Assembly (NCBI GenBank): GCA_030433805.1
Contig: JARUXA010000013.1
Span: 1 to 64,000, forward strand
DNA from: Sphingomonas sp. PsM26
GTDB lineage: Bacteria > Pseudomonadota > Alphaproteobacteria > Sphingomonadales > Sphingomonadaceae
Direction of reading: 5' to 3'
DNA: 64,000 nucleotides
The translations under genes were made by a program, and so were the position numbers. Of this stretch, positions 53,643 through 62,793 are shown in pieces (within the stretch, counting starts at the first letter, position 1; each line of letters opens with the position of its first letter). The notes under the pieces are model-generated. The model did not search any database and was not told where the DNA came from. It was given only the letters and a program-made list of their open reading frames with translations.

Positions 53643-55739
53643 CTAGCGCGCGCCCAGAACGCGTTCGGCCCAGACACGTATGAACGCAGCGCTGGCCTCG
53701 GGGTGAGCAACGGGAAGCATGTGCCCGCCGTCGGTCATGTGAATCGTCGCGCCCGGTATCGCCGCCACGGCGCGATTGCCGTCGATCGCAGGGGCGATTA
53801 CCTGATCGTCACGGCCGTAGAGCATTGCAACGGGTATCGTCAGGTCGGCAAAGCGGCTCCCGATTGCAGCAAGGTCGCTATCGGCGCTCGCAAGTTCGAC
53901 CATTGCCGCATTGACCGCGACCGGGCGATCGCCGAGCGCAGCACCACCGCGCGTCGCAAAATCGGCCGGGACCGGATCCGGCGCGAAGATCTTGCTCCAC
54001 CGCACGTCAAAGGCCGCGCGGCTGATCACCGTCCCAAGCATGTTGGCGAACAGAGCGCGCGCGGTGCCGTGGTTCTCGATCGCGCTTGCAACCGCGGCGG
54101 GCATTGCTTGCGGTGGCTGCGTCATCGGTGCCAGCAACGCCAGCCCCGCGACCGAACCCGGATGGTGCGTGGCAACTCCCAGCGCAACCGCCCCGGCCAA
54201 GGAATGACCGACGAGCAGCGGCGGATGATCAAGCGCTAGCTTTTCGATGAGCGCCGCGACCACCGCCGACTGGCCGAGGATACCGGGCTGTTCCCCGGTC
54301 GGCACCGAATAGCCGGACCCCGGCCGGTCGACCAGCACGACGCGATACGTGTCCGCCAGCGCATCCGCGACGCCGTAGGAGAAGTTCCGGAGCTGGGCAC
54401 CCAGCCCGTGGAGCATCACGATGGTCGGTCCCGTACCGCGATCGACATAATGGATCCGCGCACCGGCCACATCGATGAATCTGCCGTCCGCGGGCACGTC
54501 CCGTTCGATCCGGCTGGTGGTTGCGCGGGTGTAAACCGCCGCGGCGGCAAGGGCAGCAGCGATCACGCCGGCTGAGCGCAGCGTAATCGAGCGCTTCGCA
54601 GGATCGCGCGATACCGCCTTGGAGGCAAAGAAACGGCGCATGTCCGCGAGCAACAGCTGGGGTTGCTCCAACGCCGCGAAGTGGCCGCCGGCGGCCATCT
54701 CGGTCCACTGGACGATGTTGTATGTTTTCTGGGCCTGCGAGCGTGGTGGTGCGGGAAAGACGGGGTCGGGGAACGCCGCGACCCCCGTCGGCACGGTGAT
54801 CCGCGTCCCGGCCGGGAACTTCCCCGAATCCTCAAGCATGCGACCGCGATACATCCAGGTCGAGGTCACGAACGATCCCTCGACCAGATACAGCATGATG
54901 TTGGTGAGCAGCAGGTCCTCGTCGAATGCTTGCCACAGCGCGGGGCGGCCATGTGCGTCGCGCGGCACGTCGGCCCAGGCGCCGAACTTCTCGAGGATCC
55001 ATGCGGCGATGCCGACGGGGCTGTCCGACATCGCCACGCCGAGCGTCTGCGGACGGGTGCCCTGTTCCAGCGAATATCCCGTTTCCTGCTTGGCAAGATC
55101 GGCGCGCCGTGCGGCCCAGTCGCGTTCGTCGGGCCGCGTGGGCACCGCGTCCTCGGCCTGCAGCAGCACCATGTTCAGATGGAGCCCGGCGACCGCTTCG
55201 GGATGCTGATACGCCATCCACCCGCCGATCGCAGAACCCCAGTCCCCACCCTGGATGAGATAGCGCGCCGGCCCGAACAGTTCGACCATCAGACCGTGCA
55301 AGAGGTCCGCGGTCTGCCGCGGTCCGATCGGTGACAATGGCCGCCCCGAAAAGGCATAGCCCGGGAGCGAGGGGATGACGACGTCATGCCCGTCGGCGAC
55401 GAGCGGCGCGATCAGTGTCTCGAATTCCAGAAACGACCCCGGCCAACCATGAATCAGCAACAGCGGGGGGCGGGAACCGTCGCCGCGTGCGTGGATGAAG
55501 TGGAGGCGCTGGCCCTCAACCATGGTGGTGAACTGTGGCAGGGTGTTGAGCCGGCGTTCCTGCGCACGCCAGTCGTACCGCGTCAGCCAGTGGTCGACGA
55601 GCCGCTTCAAATCGGCCAGCCCGACGCCCGACCGCCAGTCGCCGGCGTCCGGCATCATGCCCCAGTCGAACGCTGCAACCTTGGCCCGGATGGTGGCGAG
55701 CCGGTCGTCCGGCACGGCAATGAGGAACGGATCTGCCAT
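53643..55739 (-). CDS. Fusion of epoxide hydrolase and a second, membrane-tethered alpha/beta hydrolase
   Basis: A 698-residue protein made of two complete hydrolases. Residues 1-375 are an EHN-type epoxide hydrolase: N-terminal EHN helix region, HGWPG (97-101), nucleophile Asp166 in GGDWG and His353 in GGHFAALEQP. Residues 387-404 form one transmembrane helix. Residues 420-698 are a serine alpha/beta hydrolase with HGLG (444-447), Ser513 in GHSLAG, Asp644 in GRDDQ and His673. Both units normally occur alone; the second usually starts with such an anchor. Start at 55739 has an AGGA site. With the SDR and OYE nearby, it may handle xenobiotic epoxides or esters, which is inference. Confidence 0.88.
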   Translation of the reverse strand: MADPFLIAVPDDRLATIRAKVAAFDWGMMPDAGDWRSGVGLADLKRLVDHWLTRYDWRAQERRLNTLPQFTTMVEGQRLHFIHARGDGSRPPLLLIHGWPGSFLEFETLIAPLVADGHDVVIPSLPGYAFSGRPLSPIGPRQTADLLHGLMVELFGPARYLIQGGDWGSAIGGWMAYQHPEAVAGLHLNMVLLQAEDAVPTRPDERDWAARRADLAKQETGYSLEQGTRPQTLGVAMSDSPVGIAAWILEKFGAWADVPRDAHGRPALWQAFDEDLLLTNIMLYLVEGSFVTSTWMYRGRMLEDSGKFPAGTRITVPTGVAAFPDPVFPAPPRSQAQKTYNIVQWTEMAAGGHFAALEQPQLLLADMRRFFASKAVSRDPAKRSITLRSAGVIAAALAAAAVYTRATTSRIERDVPADGRFIDVAGARIHYVDRGTGPTIVMLHGLGAQLRNFSYGVADALADTYRVVLVDRPGSGYSVPTGEQPGILGQSAVVAALIEKLALDHPPLLVGHSLAGAVALGVATHHPGSVAGLALLAPMTQPPQAMPAAVASAIENHGTARALFANMLGTVISRAAFDVRWSKIFAPDPVPADFATRGGAALGDRPVAVNAAMVELASADSDLAAIGSRFADLTIPVAMLYGRDDQVIAPAIDGNRAVAAIPGATIHMTDGGHMLPVAHPEASAAFIRVWAERVLGAR

Positions 55740-55920
55740 GTCGGGGTCCTGAAGCAAGGGGAGTGAAATCATGCTTCGCCAATCGAAGCATGGTGTCCAA
55801 CGCACGGATCCCGGCTGCGTTCACAGGCAACCCCGTTGGTACGATATCTGACCAACATGGCTCGTTGCCTGACGCGGCGCGTTCCCCTGCGCCTGGACAC
55901 ACAGCAAAGGACGGTTGGCG

Positions 55921-56652
55921 ATGAAGATGCAGGATCTGACGGGCAAGGTCGCGGTGATTACCGGGGCGTCGAGTGGCATCGGCGAAGCGACCGCGCGCCT
56001 GCTCGTCGCGGAAGGCGTTCGCGTGGTGCTGGTGGCGCGGCGGCGCGAGCGGATCGATGCGCTGGCTGCCGAGCTCGGTGATGCGGCGCTCGCGCTGGTC
56101 GCCGACGTCGCCGATGCCACAGCGGTGGCCGCACTGTTCGCCACGGTCGAACGGCGGTTTGGCGGGCTCGACCTGCTGTTCAACAATGCTGGTCTCGGCG
56201 TCAACGCGCGGTTCGATGCCAGCGATCCGGCAGACTGGAAGCGGATGATCGACGTCAATCTGTACGGCGTGCTCCACTGCACCCACGCGGCGATCCCGCT
56301 TATGCGGGGCCGGGCGGGCGCGATGATTTCGTCGGTGTCGAGCGTCGGTGGGCGCTACGGGACGGAGTCATGGTCGGTCTACAGTGCTACCAAGTTCGCG
56401 GTGGTCGGCTTTCACGACGCGCTTCGCAAGGAACTGGGCGGGGAGGGTATCCGCGTCTCGGTGATCGAACCCGGCGCGGTATGGACCGAATTCGGCCAGA
56501 ACGTCAGCGAGGCCATGCGCGAGCGGCGCGAGAGCCTCGACGCGCTGACCTCGGAGGACGTCGCTCAGGCGCTCGTCTATGCGTTCGCGCAGCCGCCCCG
56601 CGTGCTGGTGGAGGAAATCCTGATCCGCCCGGTCAGGCAGGTCGCGCCCTGA
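55921..56652 (+). CDS. SDR-family oxidoreductase
   Basis: A classical short-chain dehydrogenase of 243 residues with TGASSGIG (14-21), NNAG, the catalytic Ser in ISSVSS, and Tyr154/Lys158 (YSATK). RRRER after the second strand favours NADP. AAAGGA precedes the ATG at 55921. It is divergent from the double hydrolase (181-base gap) and convergent with the Old Yellow Enzyme gene. Substrate unknown; many relatives reduce small ketones or aldehydes. Confidence 0.9.
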   Translation: MKMQDLTGKVAVITGASSGIGEATARLLVAEGVRVVLVARRRERIDALAAELGDAALALVADVADATAVAALFATVERRFGGLDLLFNNAGLGVNARFDASDPADWKRMIDVNLYGVLHCTHAAIPLMRGRAGAMISSVSSVGGRYGTESWSVYSATKFAVVGFHDALRKELGGEGIRVSVIEPGAVWTEFGQNVSEAMRERRESLDALTSEDVAQALVYAFAQPPRVLVEEILIRPVRQVAP

Positions 56653-56662
56653 CACGATCGGT

Positions 56663-56701
56663 GGGACGTGAGCAAAGGCAACGTCGCCTTGCCCACGTCC
56701 C
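56663..56701. terminator. Hairpin between convergent SDR and Old Yellow Enzyme genes
   Basis: GGGACGTG (56663-56670) pairs with CACGTCCC (56694-56701), and the inner GCAAAGGC/GCCTTGC arms also pair with one bulge. This strong stem lies between two convergent stops and should act as a bidirectional terminator. Confidence 0.6.
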
Positions 56702-56733
56702 CGGCGTCATATTCCGCCGTGCGTCATGCCGGG

Positions 56734-57846
56734 TCAGGCGAGGTCGATCTTCCCATGCATGCCGGGCCAGTCCGAATAGCCGACCGAGCCACCGCCATAC
56801 CAATATTCCTTGGGGGCTTCGGCAAGCGGTGCGCCGGTCCGCAGCCGGTCGACCAGATCGGGATTGGCGAGGAAGGGGCGACCGAAGCTGAACAGGTCGG
56901 CATTGCCCTCCGCCAGCATCTTCTCGGCGAGGTCCAGCGTGTACTGATTGTTGGCGATGTACGCGCCCGAGAAGCGCTTGCGCAGCGCCTTGAAGTCGAT
57001 CCCGTCCGGCACGTCCCGCGTCTGCTGGGTAACGCCCTCGATATCGTGGATGTAGAGCAACCCGAGCTCGGACAGCGCGTCCACGAACGTGTCGAAGGTG
57101 CGACCGACCTGGCTGTCGAGCGGTGTCTTGCCGGGTTCGGTCGTCGCCGGCGAGATGCGGATGCCGACCCGCTTGGCGCCCCAGATGTCGACCACCGCAC
57201 GGACCACTTCGAGCGGGAAGCGCAGGCGGTTCTCGATCGAGCCGCCATAGTCGTCCGTGCGTTGGTTGGTGCTGTCCCGGATGAACTGCTCGAGCAGGTA
57301 ATTGTTCGCGGCGTGCACTTCGACCCCGTCGAACCCTGCTGCCTTCGCCTGTTCGGCGGCACGCCGATAGTCGTCGACGATGCCGGGGATCTCGTCGGTT
57401 TCGAGCGCGCGCGGGGTGACGAAGTCCTTGAGGCCGTCGTTCGTGAAGGCCTGTCCTTCCGCAGCGATCGCGGACGGTGCCACCGGCAGCGCGCCGTCAT
57501 GAAGATCGGGGTGCGAGATGCGACCCGTATGCCAGAGCTGCAGGAAGATCACGCCGCCACGGCGATGCACCGCGTCGACGATCGGACGCCACGCCGCGAC
57601 CTGCGCATCCGACCAGATCCCGGGTGTCATCGCATAACCGCGTGCCTGCGCTGAAATGTTCGTGGCCTCGGTGATGATCAGGCCGGCATCCGCGCGCTGC
57701 GCATAATAGTCGGCGGCAAAGGCGGGGGGAATGCCCGCGTCATCCGAGCGGCTGCGTGTAAGCGGCGCCATGACGATACGGTTTTGCAGTTGAAGGTCAC
57801 CGATCGTGACGGGTTGCAGGACGGGGCTGGCAGACGAGGTGGACAT
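56734..57846 (-). CDS. Old Yellow Enzyme-family alkene reductase (NemA-like)
   Basis: A 370-residue FMN-dependent ene-reductase. OYE blocks are NRIVMAPLTRSRS at the N terminus, LQLWHTGRISHP, the substrate-binding VHAANNYLLEQF (here His-Ala-Ala-Asn), RTDDYGGSIENR and FGRPFLANPDL near the end. These enzymes reduce activated alkenes, nitro compounds and maleimides with NAD(P)H. GGAAGA precedes the ATG at 57846. The gene converges on the SDR and may share a detoxification role with it. Confidence 0.92.
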   Translation of the reverse strand: MSTSSASPVLQPVTIGDLQLQNRIVMAPLTRSRSDDAGIPPAFAADYYAQRADAGLIITEATNISAQARGYAMTPGIWSDAQVAAWRPIVDAVHRRGGVIFLQLWHTGRISHPDLHDGALPVAPSAIAAEGQAFTNDGLKDFVTPRALETDEIPGIVDDYRRAAEQAKAAGFDGVEVHAANNYLLEQFIRDSTNQRTDDYGGSIENRLRFPLEVVRAVVDIWGAKRVGIRISPATTEPGKTPLDSQVGRTFDTFVDALSELGLLYIHDIEGVTQQTRDVPDGIDFKALRKRFSGAYIANNQYTLDLAEKMLAEGNADLFSFGRPFLANPDLVDRLRTGAPLAEAPKEYWYGGGSVGYSDWPGMHGKIDLA

Positions 57847-58330
57847 GGCTTGGTCTTCCGTGGAAATGAACAGACCCCGAGGGGGCAGGGCCATAACGCG
57901 CGAGCGGCCACTTGCTCCCGACGAAACCTGTCGCAGCCGCGCATGGCAGGATCGCCAAGTCCCCGGTCGGGCTTGTCAGGAAGTCCGTACAAGCGCCGGC
58001 AAGGGGCGGTCATCGCGTTTCGGCACGCCGCCCCGGCGGCCGCTGTAGTGATCCACGCTTGGGGGAAACGGACTGCGGCCTTGATCGAGGCCCAACCGTC
58101 CGGGGTGTGGAGGGTGGACCGCACAAACTCCCTCAGATTGCGCAGGCACCGGTCGATCAGGGGTTCCCTATCCGCCGACACACCATTCCGGGGAGGCGGC
58201 AACGCCGCGCCTCGTCGTGAATTATAACAAATCATCAATACTTTAAAGATAACTCGGCGCTGCTTCCGGGGTGGGCCGGGCAGAACAGCTACCGAGCTGT
58301 TCGCCCACGCGCAAGCTTGCGGGGGCAAAC
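57847..58330. promoter_or_regulatory. 484-base region with structured leader of the S8 protease gene
   Basis: No gene could be supported here, although both strands stay open for long stretches. An AT-rich segment at 58220-58255 probably holds the protease promoter. The leader then folds strongly: GGGC-a-GAACAGCT/AGCTGTTC-GCCC (58278-58306, 4-base loop) and the 12-base palindrome CGCAAGCTTGCG (58310-58321), which abuts the GGGGG ribosome site. Control of translation by leader structure is possible. Confidence 0.5.
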
Positions 58331-60763
58331 ATGCTGAAGAAGATCCTGATTTCATCGACAAGCGTGTTTGCCTTGGTCGGTCTGTCAGCATGTGGCGGCG
58401 TTGGTGGCGGCGTTGCTTCAGGGGGCAGCGTAGCGCCACCCGTTGCCGCGCCTGGCACGGGACCAATATCGTCGACACCTGCACCGGTAGCACCAACCCC
58501 GACGCCGACGCCTGCTCCCACACCCGCACCGACGCCGGTTCCCAGTCCCTCGCCGACGCCGTCGCCGACCCCAACCCCAACCCCAACCCCAACTCCTGAG
58601 CCAACCCCTGCGCCCACGCCCACACCCGCACCGGCGCCGGTTCCAAATCCCTCCCCGACGCCGACCCCAACGCCCACGCCCATCTATTCAAATCCGGTTT
58701 CGCCACCGGACGGCTATGTCATCACCCCGTCCAGCCGGCAGCCGATCCGGTCGGCAAACGATACAGCCGAGTTCCGCCGCAATTACGGTGCGAACGAATT
58801 CATGAACGCGCTCTATGCGCTTGATCATGCATACACGGGGCAGGGGGTAACCGTCGGGGTCGTCGATGACGGCGTCGTCGACGTGAATGGCGATTTGGAC
58901 GGCCGTATCAGTAGTCTCTCGAAGGACTTCGGCTTTATCGAGAGCGGGGGCGTGAGAACCAAGCGCGACGTTCTGGGTGACGAACACTCGGATCATGGAA
59001 CCCCCGTTGCCAACATTCTCGGGGCTGGCGTGAATGGACGGGGTACGGTTGGCTATGCGCCAAATGCCACGCTTGCCGTTCTGCGGGTGTCCGACTGGAA
59101 CGCAGACACAAAAACCGAGATCTTGAGCCATTCCGTCGAAGCAATCAGCTATGCGGCGGACATGAGGCTGAAAGTCGTGAGCAGCTCGCTGGTCGGCGGT
59201 TCGCCCCAATGGTCGGCGGCCGTTGCAAAGCTCGGTGCTACCGACGGGCTTCTGGTGAATTCGGCAGGGAACGACGGCTCGCCCAACCCTTATAATGCGC
59301 AGTGGATCAACGCGACCAACCGTAACGCCATCCTCTTCGTGGGCGCGCTCAGCCCCGCTTTGCAGGTCTATGAGATTGAGACTTATTCAAACAGGGCAGG
59401 GATCATGAAAGATCGCTATGTCGTTGCGGTCGGCTCCAACGTCACGACGTTGGTCGATGGCACGATCGGCGTCTTTTCTGGCACCAGTTCGGCGGCACCG
59501 GTTGTGGCGGCTCTCGCTGCGGATATTTTGTCGAAATGGCCGCAACTCACCGGCCAGCAAGCTGGTAATGTCATCCTGAGCACGACCAAGGATCTTGGCG
59601 CTCCGGGGCCGGACGATATCTACGGGATGGGGCTCGTGGACTTTGCCGCAGCGCTGGCACCCATCAGCCCGACGCTGTCGAACGGTGCGTCGCAGACCAG
59701 CGTGCAAAGCTCGGTCATGGGCGTGCCAAGCGCCATGGGCGCCGGTGCCATCCAGACGGCGCTTTCCAACGTCACCGTCCTGGACGCGTTCGGACGCGAT
59801 TATCATGGATCGGTCGCGGCGCTGGTCGTTCGTCCCGAAGTGCGAACCTGGGGCACGATCGACCGAAGGGTGCGCCAGATGAACCAGCATACCGAGCTGT
59901 CGTTCGGCGGTTTCACCAGCAGTATGGGCTTCCTCTCGCAGCGGTTCGGTCCGGCCGACGACCAGGTGCGAACCCAACCCACCGCAGGCAGCTTCGGCTA
60001 CGTCGGGCAGGGGGTCGGCGTTCATGCCGCATGGAACGCTGCGGATTCTCTTCAGTCCGATGTCATGGGTCTCGCACCCTTTGCCGATGGCGTGCTGGCG
60101 TATGTTCCTCAGGCCGATACCAATATGGGGATCGATCGCTACCTGCCGGACGGCAAGATCGGCGTCACGGTATCCAGCGGCAGGCAGGGGATCAGCCGTG
60201 CACAGGCGGTGACGATCGGCTGGCTGATCCACGACACCGACCTGCGGTTCTCCTTTATCGATGAGAGTGGCACGGTGATGGGCATGGCGACGGGGATGGG
60301 CGCGTTGCGCCTGGGGACGGGCGCGCGTACTGCGATGGCCGAAGCGCATCGGTCCCTCGCCGTGGCGGAAGGTTGGACGCTCGAAGGCTATGGGTCACTC
60401 GGTATCACCCGGCTCAAGGTCGATGCGCTGTCCCTGGTTACGGGATCGACGCCGATCCTCGGGTCGCGGGTCGGGTTCCAGGCAATTGGTCAGGCCTTTG
60501 GTGGTCTGGTGAGCTTCGGGATCGCGCAACCGCTGACGATCGAATCCGGTGCCGCACGGCTCACATACGCTTCTGCCTACGACCTCGCTTCGAGATCACT
60601 CGTATATTCGACGAGCAACGCAAGTCTTGCGGGTGAGCGGCGGGTGCAACTGACCGCTGGCTTTGCAAAAGGCGGACCCCGTTCGCAATTCCGGTTCGGT
60701 GTGATGCAGGATGTCAACCAACGGTCTACGAGTGCGCTCACTGGGTGGTCATTCCGATACTGA
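58331..60763 (+). CDS. S8 serine protease-autotransporter with lipoprotein signal and Pro/Thr linker
   Basis: An 810-residue protein. Residues 1-21 end in the lipobox LSAC, with Cys21 as lipidation site. Residues about 50-117 are a Pro/Thr-rich linker. A subtilase domain follows with Asp179 (VVDDG), His222 (DHGTP) and Ser386 (GTSSAAP). The last 280 or so residues are a beta-rich domain ending WSFRY with a terminal aromatic, like an autotransporter-type barrel. It should be a surface-anchored protease. Its neighbour is a superinfection-immunity-like gene. The lipidated N terminus plus a possible barrel is unusual; the barrel call is by eye. Confidence 0.85.
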   Translation: MLKKILISSTSVFALVGLSACGGVGGGVASGGSVAPPVAAPGTGPISSTPAPVAPTPTPTPAPTPAPTPVPSPSPTPSPTPTPTPTPTPEPTPAPTPTPAPAPVPNPSPTPTPTPTPIYSNPVSPPDGYVITPSSRQPIRSANDTAEFRRNYGANEFMNALYALDHAYTGQGVTVGVVDDGVVDVNGDLDGRISSLSKDFGFIESGGVRTKRDVLGDEHSDHGTPVANILGAGVNGRGTVGYAPNATLAVLRVSDWNADTKTEILSHSVEAISYAADMRLKVVSSSLVGGSPQWSAAVAKLGATDGLLVNSAGNDGSPNPYNAQWINATNRNAILFVGALSPALQVYEIETYSNRAGIMKDRYVVAVGSNVTTLVDGTIGVFSGTSSAAPVVAALAADILSKWPQLTGQQAGNVILSTTKDLGAPGPDDIYGMGLVDFAAALAPISPTLSNGASQTSVQSSVMGVPSAMGAGAIQTALSNVTVLDAFGRDYHGSVAALVVRPEVRTWGTIDRRVRQMNQHTELSFGGFTSSMGFLSQRFGPADDQVRTQPTAGSFGYVGQGVGVHAAWNAADSLQSDVMGLAPFADGVLAYVPQADTNMGIDRYLPDGKIGVTVSSGRQGISRAQAVTIGWLIHDTDLRFSFIDESGTVMGMATGMGALRLGTGARTAMAEAHRSLAVAEGWTLEGYGSLGITRLKVDALSLVTGSTPILGSRVGFQAIGQAFGGLVSFGIAQPLTIESGAARLTYASAYDLASRSLVYSTSNASLAGERRVQLTAGFAKGGPRSQFRFGVMQDVNQRSTSALTGWSFRY
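58517..58662 (+). repeat. Duplicated Pro/Thr-linker DNA with CCCCAA tandem repeat
   Basis: A 44-base segment (58517-58560) recurs with five mismatches at 58619-58662, a 102-base offset. Between the copies is a pure CCCCAA hexamer run of about four units (58569-58592). All lie in the protease linker and encode Pro-Thr repeats. The run could change in length by slippage without a frameshift, since the unit is six bases. Confidence 0.75.
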
Positions 60764-60795
60764 TGCCATAGCCCTGTCATCAAGATCAGGAAATA

Positions 60796-60810
60796 TACTC
60801 CACTGGAGTA
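60796..60810. promoter_or_regulatory. 15-base inverted repeat before the immunity-like gene
   Basis: TACTCCA-C-TGGAGTA is perfect, with a single central base, and lies 20 bases before the GTG start. It could be an operator or a small mRNA hairpin. No repressor gene is adjacent. Confidence 0.45.
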
Positions 60811-60829
60811 GGGCGTTACGACGACGTAT

Positions 60830-61024
60830 GTGATCATTGTACTATGCCTGTACTTCGTTCCAGCCATCATCGCGCTGGTGCGAAACCATCATAACAAGAT
60901 CCCGATCATTGCGATGAATATCCTGTTGGGCTGGTTGGTGCTGGGATGGGTTGCAGCACTGATCTGGTCGCTGATGGCCGCGCATCCCAAGGCCATCGTC
61001 GTTCGGACGTCCGACCTTCCCTGA
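60830..61024 (+). CDS. Superinfection-immunity-like small membrane protein
   Basis: A 64-residue protein with two hydrophobic helices: YFVPAIIALVRNHHN and the ILLGWLVLGWVAALIWSL block match the superinfection immunity (Imm, T4-type) family. In phage T4, Imm blocks DNA entry of a second phage; chromosomal homologues are common and their role is unclear. The GTG start is the only in-frame start after an upstream TAG, and the ribosome site is weak. It follows the S8 gene by 66 bases and ends before a strong bidirectional hairpin. Confidence 0.8.
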   Translation: MIIVLCLYFVPAIIALVRNHHNKIPIIAMNILLGWLVLGWVAALIWSLMAAHPKAIVVRTSDLP

Positions 61025-61029
61025 TTGTT

Positions 61030-61072
61030 CGGGTGTTGGTGGTCGTTTGCGACAGAAGGCCACCAACGCCCG
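61030..61072. terminator. Strong bidirectional hairpin
   Basis: A 13-base stem with one G-T pair, CGGGTGTTGGTGG with CCACCAACGCCCG (17-base loop), lies between the immunity-like gene and the convergent unknown gene at 61133. It has no T-run but is the most stable intergenic stem here, so it probably ends transcripts from both sides. Confidence 0.6.
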
Positions 61073-61132
61073 GATCACGGGATGACCAGACCGGTTACCC
61101 CGTCGCGCCTGGTTCCACGTGGCTGGACGATC

Positions 61133-61630
61133 TTACAAATCCCACGCGCAGGTCAGCATCGAGCTGCCCCGGCGTCGCGTGATGCTCGCCGCGCCCGCAA
61201 ACGGCTCCATCTCAATCCGCGCATATTGAGGTGCGACAGGGACGCTGAGGCCGATCCTGCCAAGCGCAGCCTGCAAGGATCGCAGCGGAAGTCGGAACAC
61301 GAGGGAGCGTGTGTGCATCCCCTCGCTCTCGGCATTGGCCACATCGACCAACTCGGCGGCGATCAGGGGCAGGCCATTCCATTGCAGTGCAGCCGCAAAA
61401 TCCGCCCGCTTTCGCGTTTCGACGCTGTTGGCGGACAAGCGGCGACGGACGGTCGTGATCCTGCTGCGGGCGGGGCCCGTGGTTCTGAACAACGCGTCGA
61501 ACGCTACCTGCTGCCGCGGCGTCAGCACGCAAAGGCTTCCCGTGCCGGTACCAAGCCCAGGATCGACGCTATGCTGCGGGACGGTCGCGGTCGCACCCGC
61601 GAGCAGCGCGATGAGGGGGATGACGCTCAA
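61133..61630 (-). CDS. Unknown secreted protein
   Basis: A 165-residue protein with a probable signal peptide (MSVIPLIALLAGATATV). The middle has an Arg-rich patch (RSRITTVRRRLSANS), and the end carries RRRGSSMLTCAWDL with a C-terminal Cys. No family recognised. It starts with TTG at 61630, because a TGA lies two codons upstream and no ATG follows within the signal region; GGAG 13 bases before it is a weak site. It converges on the immunity-like gene. Function unknown. Confidence 0.55.
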   Translation of the reverse strand: MSVIPLIALLAGATATVPQHSVDPGLGTGTGSLCVLTPRQQVAFDALFRTTGPARSRITTVRRRLSANSVETRKRADFAAALQWNGLPLIAAELVDVANAESEGMHTRSLVFRLPLRSLQAALGRIGLSVPVAPQYARIEMEPFAGAASITRRRGSSMLTCAWDL

Positions 61631-61845
61631 GGTCTGTCACGCTCCAGTGGCAGGATGGAACCGGCATCGACCAAGTCGTGCAGTGTCATGAAATCACCAC
61701 GATGGGACTCGCTGCAACCGGCGCGGATCGCGCCGGTACCGGATGGCCGGCGCGTTTCGAGGCGAGCCGGACCAGTCGAACGGTGTCTCTCGATCAAGCG
61801 CGATCCGCGCCGCGGCCACCAGTCGGGCGGTGACCGCGGCCTTAC

Positions 61846-62430
61846 TCAATGTGAATAACCGATGGACTTTACGAGCCAGGGCCCCTCGGTCGACCGAAGC
61901 AGTTCGAACGTCTGATGGGTTGCTCGCTGCGACTGGGGCGAAATAAAATAGACTTTGAAGCTAAGCGCATTGGCTGCGGGCTTCGCATAATCCGTGATAC
62001 GGATCACATCCAGGCAATACCTGCCATCATGATATTGATCGCCGTCGCGGGGAACGTAACCGTAGGCATTGTTCCAGTTTGTCGGACTGACGGATTCACG
62101 GTTGAATGCATTCCATGCATTGTTGTTGACCGCGCAGGCCCCTGTCTGCGCCAAACGCTCGATCAGCGCATTGGCGTCCCGGACATCTTGCGCAATCTGG
62201 GTATTCGGTTGCTTGACGAGCAACGCAGCGCGAAGGCTGGCGGTCTGCTCCGCCGTGGGCTGCACCGTTGCGGAAGGGCGCAAAAGCGGCTGACCGGCTG
62301 CGCCGGCGGTCGTTGGCCCGGTCGCGCGCGAAACCTGCTTCAACAGCTTGCCGAAGATGGAATCCTGCGCCTGGGCAGGGAAAACAGCGACCACGCAGAG
62401 TGCCGCACCGGACATCAGAACTTTCTTCAC
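61846..62430 (-). CDS. Unknown periplasmic protein
   Basis: A 194-residue protein with a signal peptide (VKKVLMSGAALCVVAVFPAQAQ). The mature part has a helical region with LLRPSATVQPTAEQTASLRAALL and then a C-terminal domain rich in Tyr, Asn and Gln, with two cysteines (ACAVNN and RYCLDVI) that could pair. I do not recognise a family. The GTG start at 62430 has GGGGGAT at good spacing; a longer frame to 62520 adds sequence unlike a signal. It is downstream of the M61 gene on the same strand. Confidence 0.65.
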   Translation of the reverse strand: MKKVLMSGAALCVVAVFPAQAQDSIFGKLLKQVSRATGPTTAGAAGQPLLRPSATVQPTAEQTASLRAALLVKQPNTQIAQDVRDANALIERLAQTGACAVNNNAWNAFNRESVSPTNWNNAYGYVPRDGDQYHDGRYCLDVIRITDYAKPAANALSFKVYFISPQSQRATHQTFELLRSTEGPWLVKSIGYSH

Positions 62431-62793
62431 GCAAGATCCCCCGTTTGCACGGTTGGCGAATTTGCCGTTGCCGCGAAGACCCACGTCTAGCGTACCGTGC
62501 TTCCGCACTCTGCTATTCAACCGTTCGCAACATATTGACAGGAAGGGTAAACTCTCCAGTCAATTGATCCGGGCAAACGTCAGAACCAAAGATCAGCGCA
62601 GCATTCGGTCGTTTTTGCTGAAACGGATTTCAGGGAATGTCCGGGTCTGAGTGAAAAACGGCATGGCCGCTTTGGGTTGTCGCCGGACAGCAGTTATTCG
62701 CCAAACCGCAGTCGTCACCAGCCCGAGCGCATAGGTCGATGCGGTAATGTTCTAGGCATCCCTGGATCTGCCTCAGGCATTTGAAGATCCGGC
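62431..62793. other. 363-base gap between the M61 gene and the unknown gene
   Basis: No gene is supported here. A nested hairpin just after the M61 stop, GGATCT/AGATCC with inner GCC/GGC (62764-62790), may end that transcript. The remainder shows no clear promoter, although TTGACA is present at 62535-62540 on the plus strand, pointing away from any gene. Confidence 0.5.

Noticed and set aside
57847..58230. Long open frames on both strands between the OYE and protease genes
   Set aside because: No motifs, signals or ribosome sites; composition is like other GC-driven shadows.
58243..58683. Minus-strand frame coding a Gly/Val repeat (GVGVGVG)
   Set aside because: It is the reverse of the Pro/Thr linker of the protease; repeats in one strand force repeats in the other.
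58490..58683. Repeats considered as a CRISPR array
   Set aside because: Units are short, imperfect and in frame with the protease linker; no cas genes or spacers.
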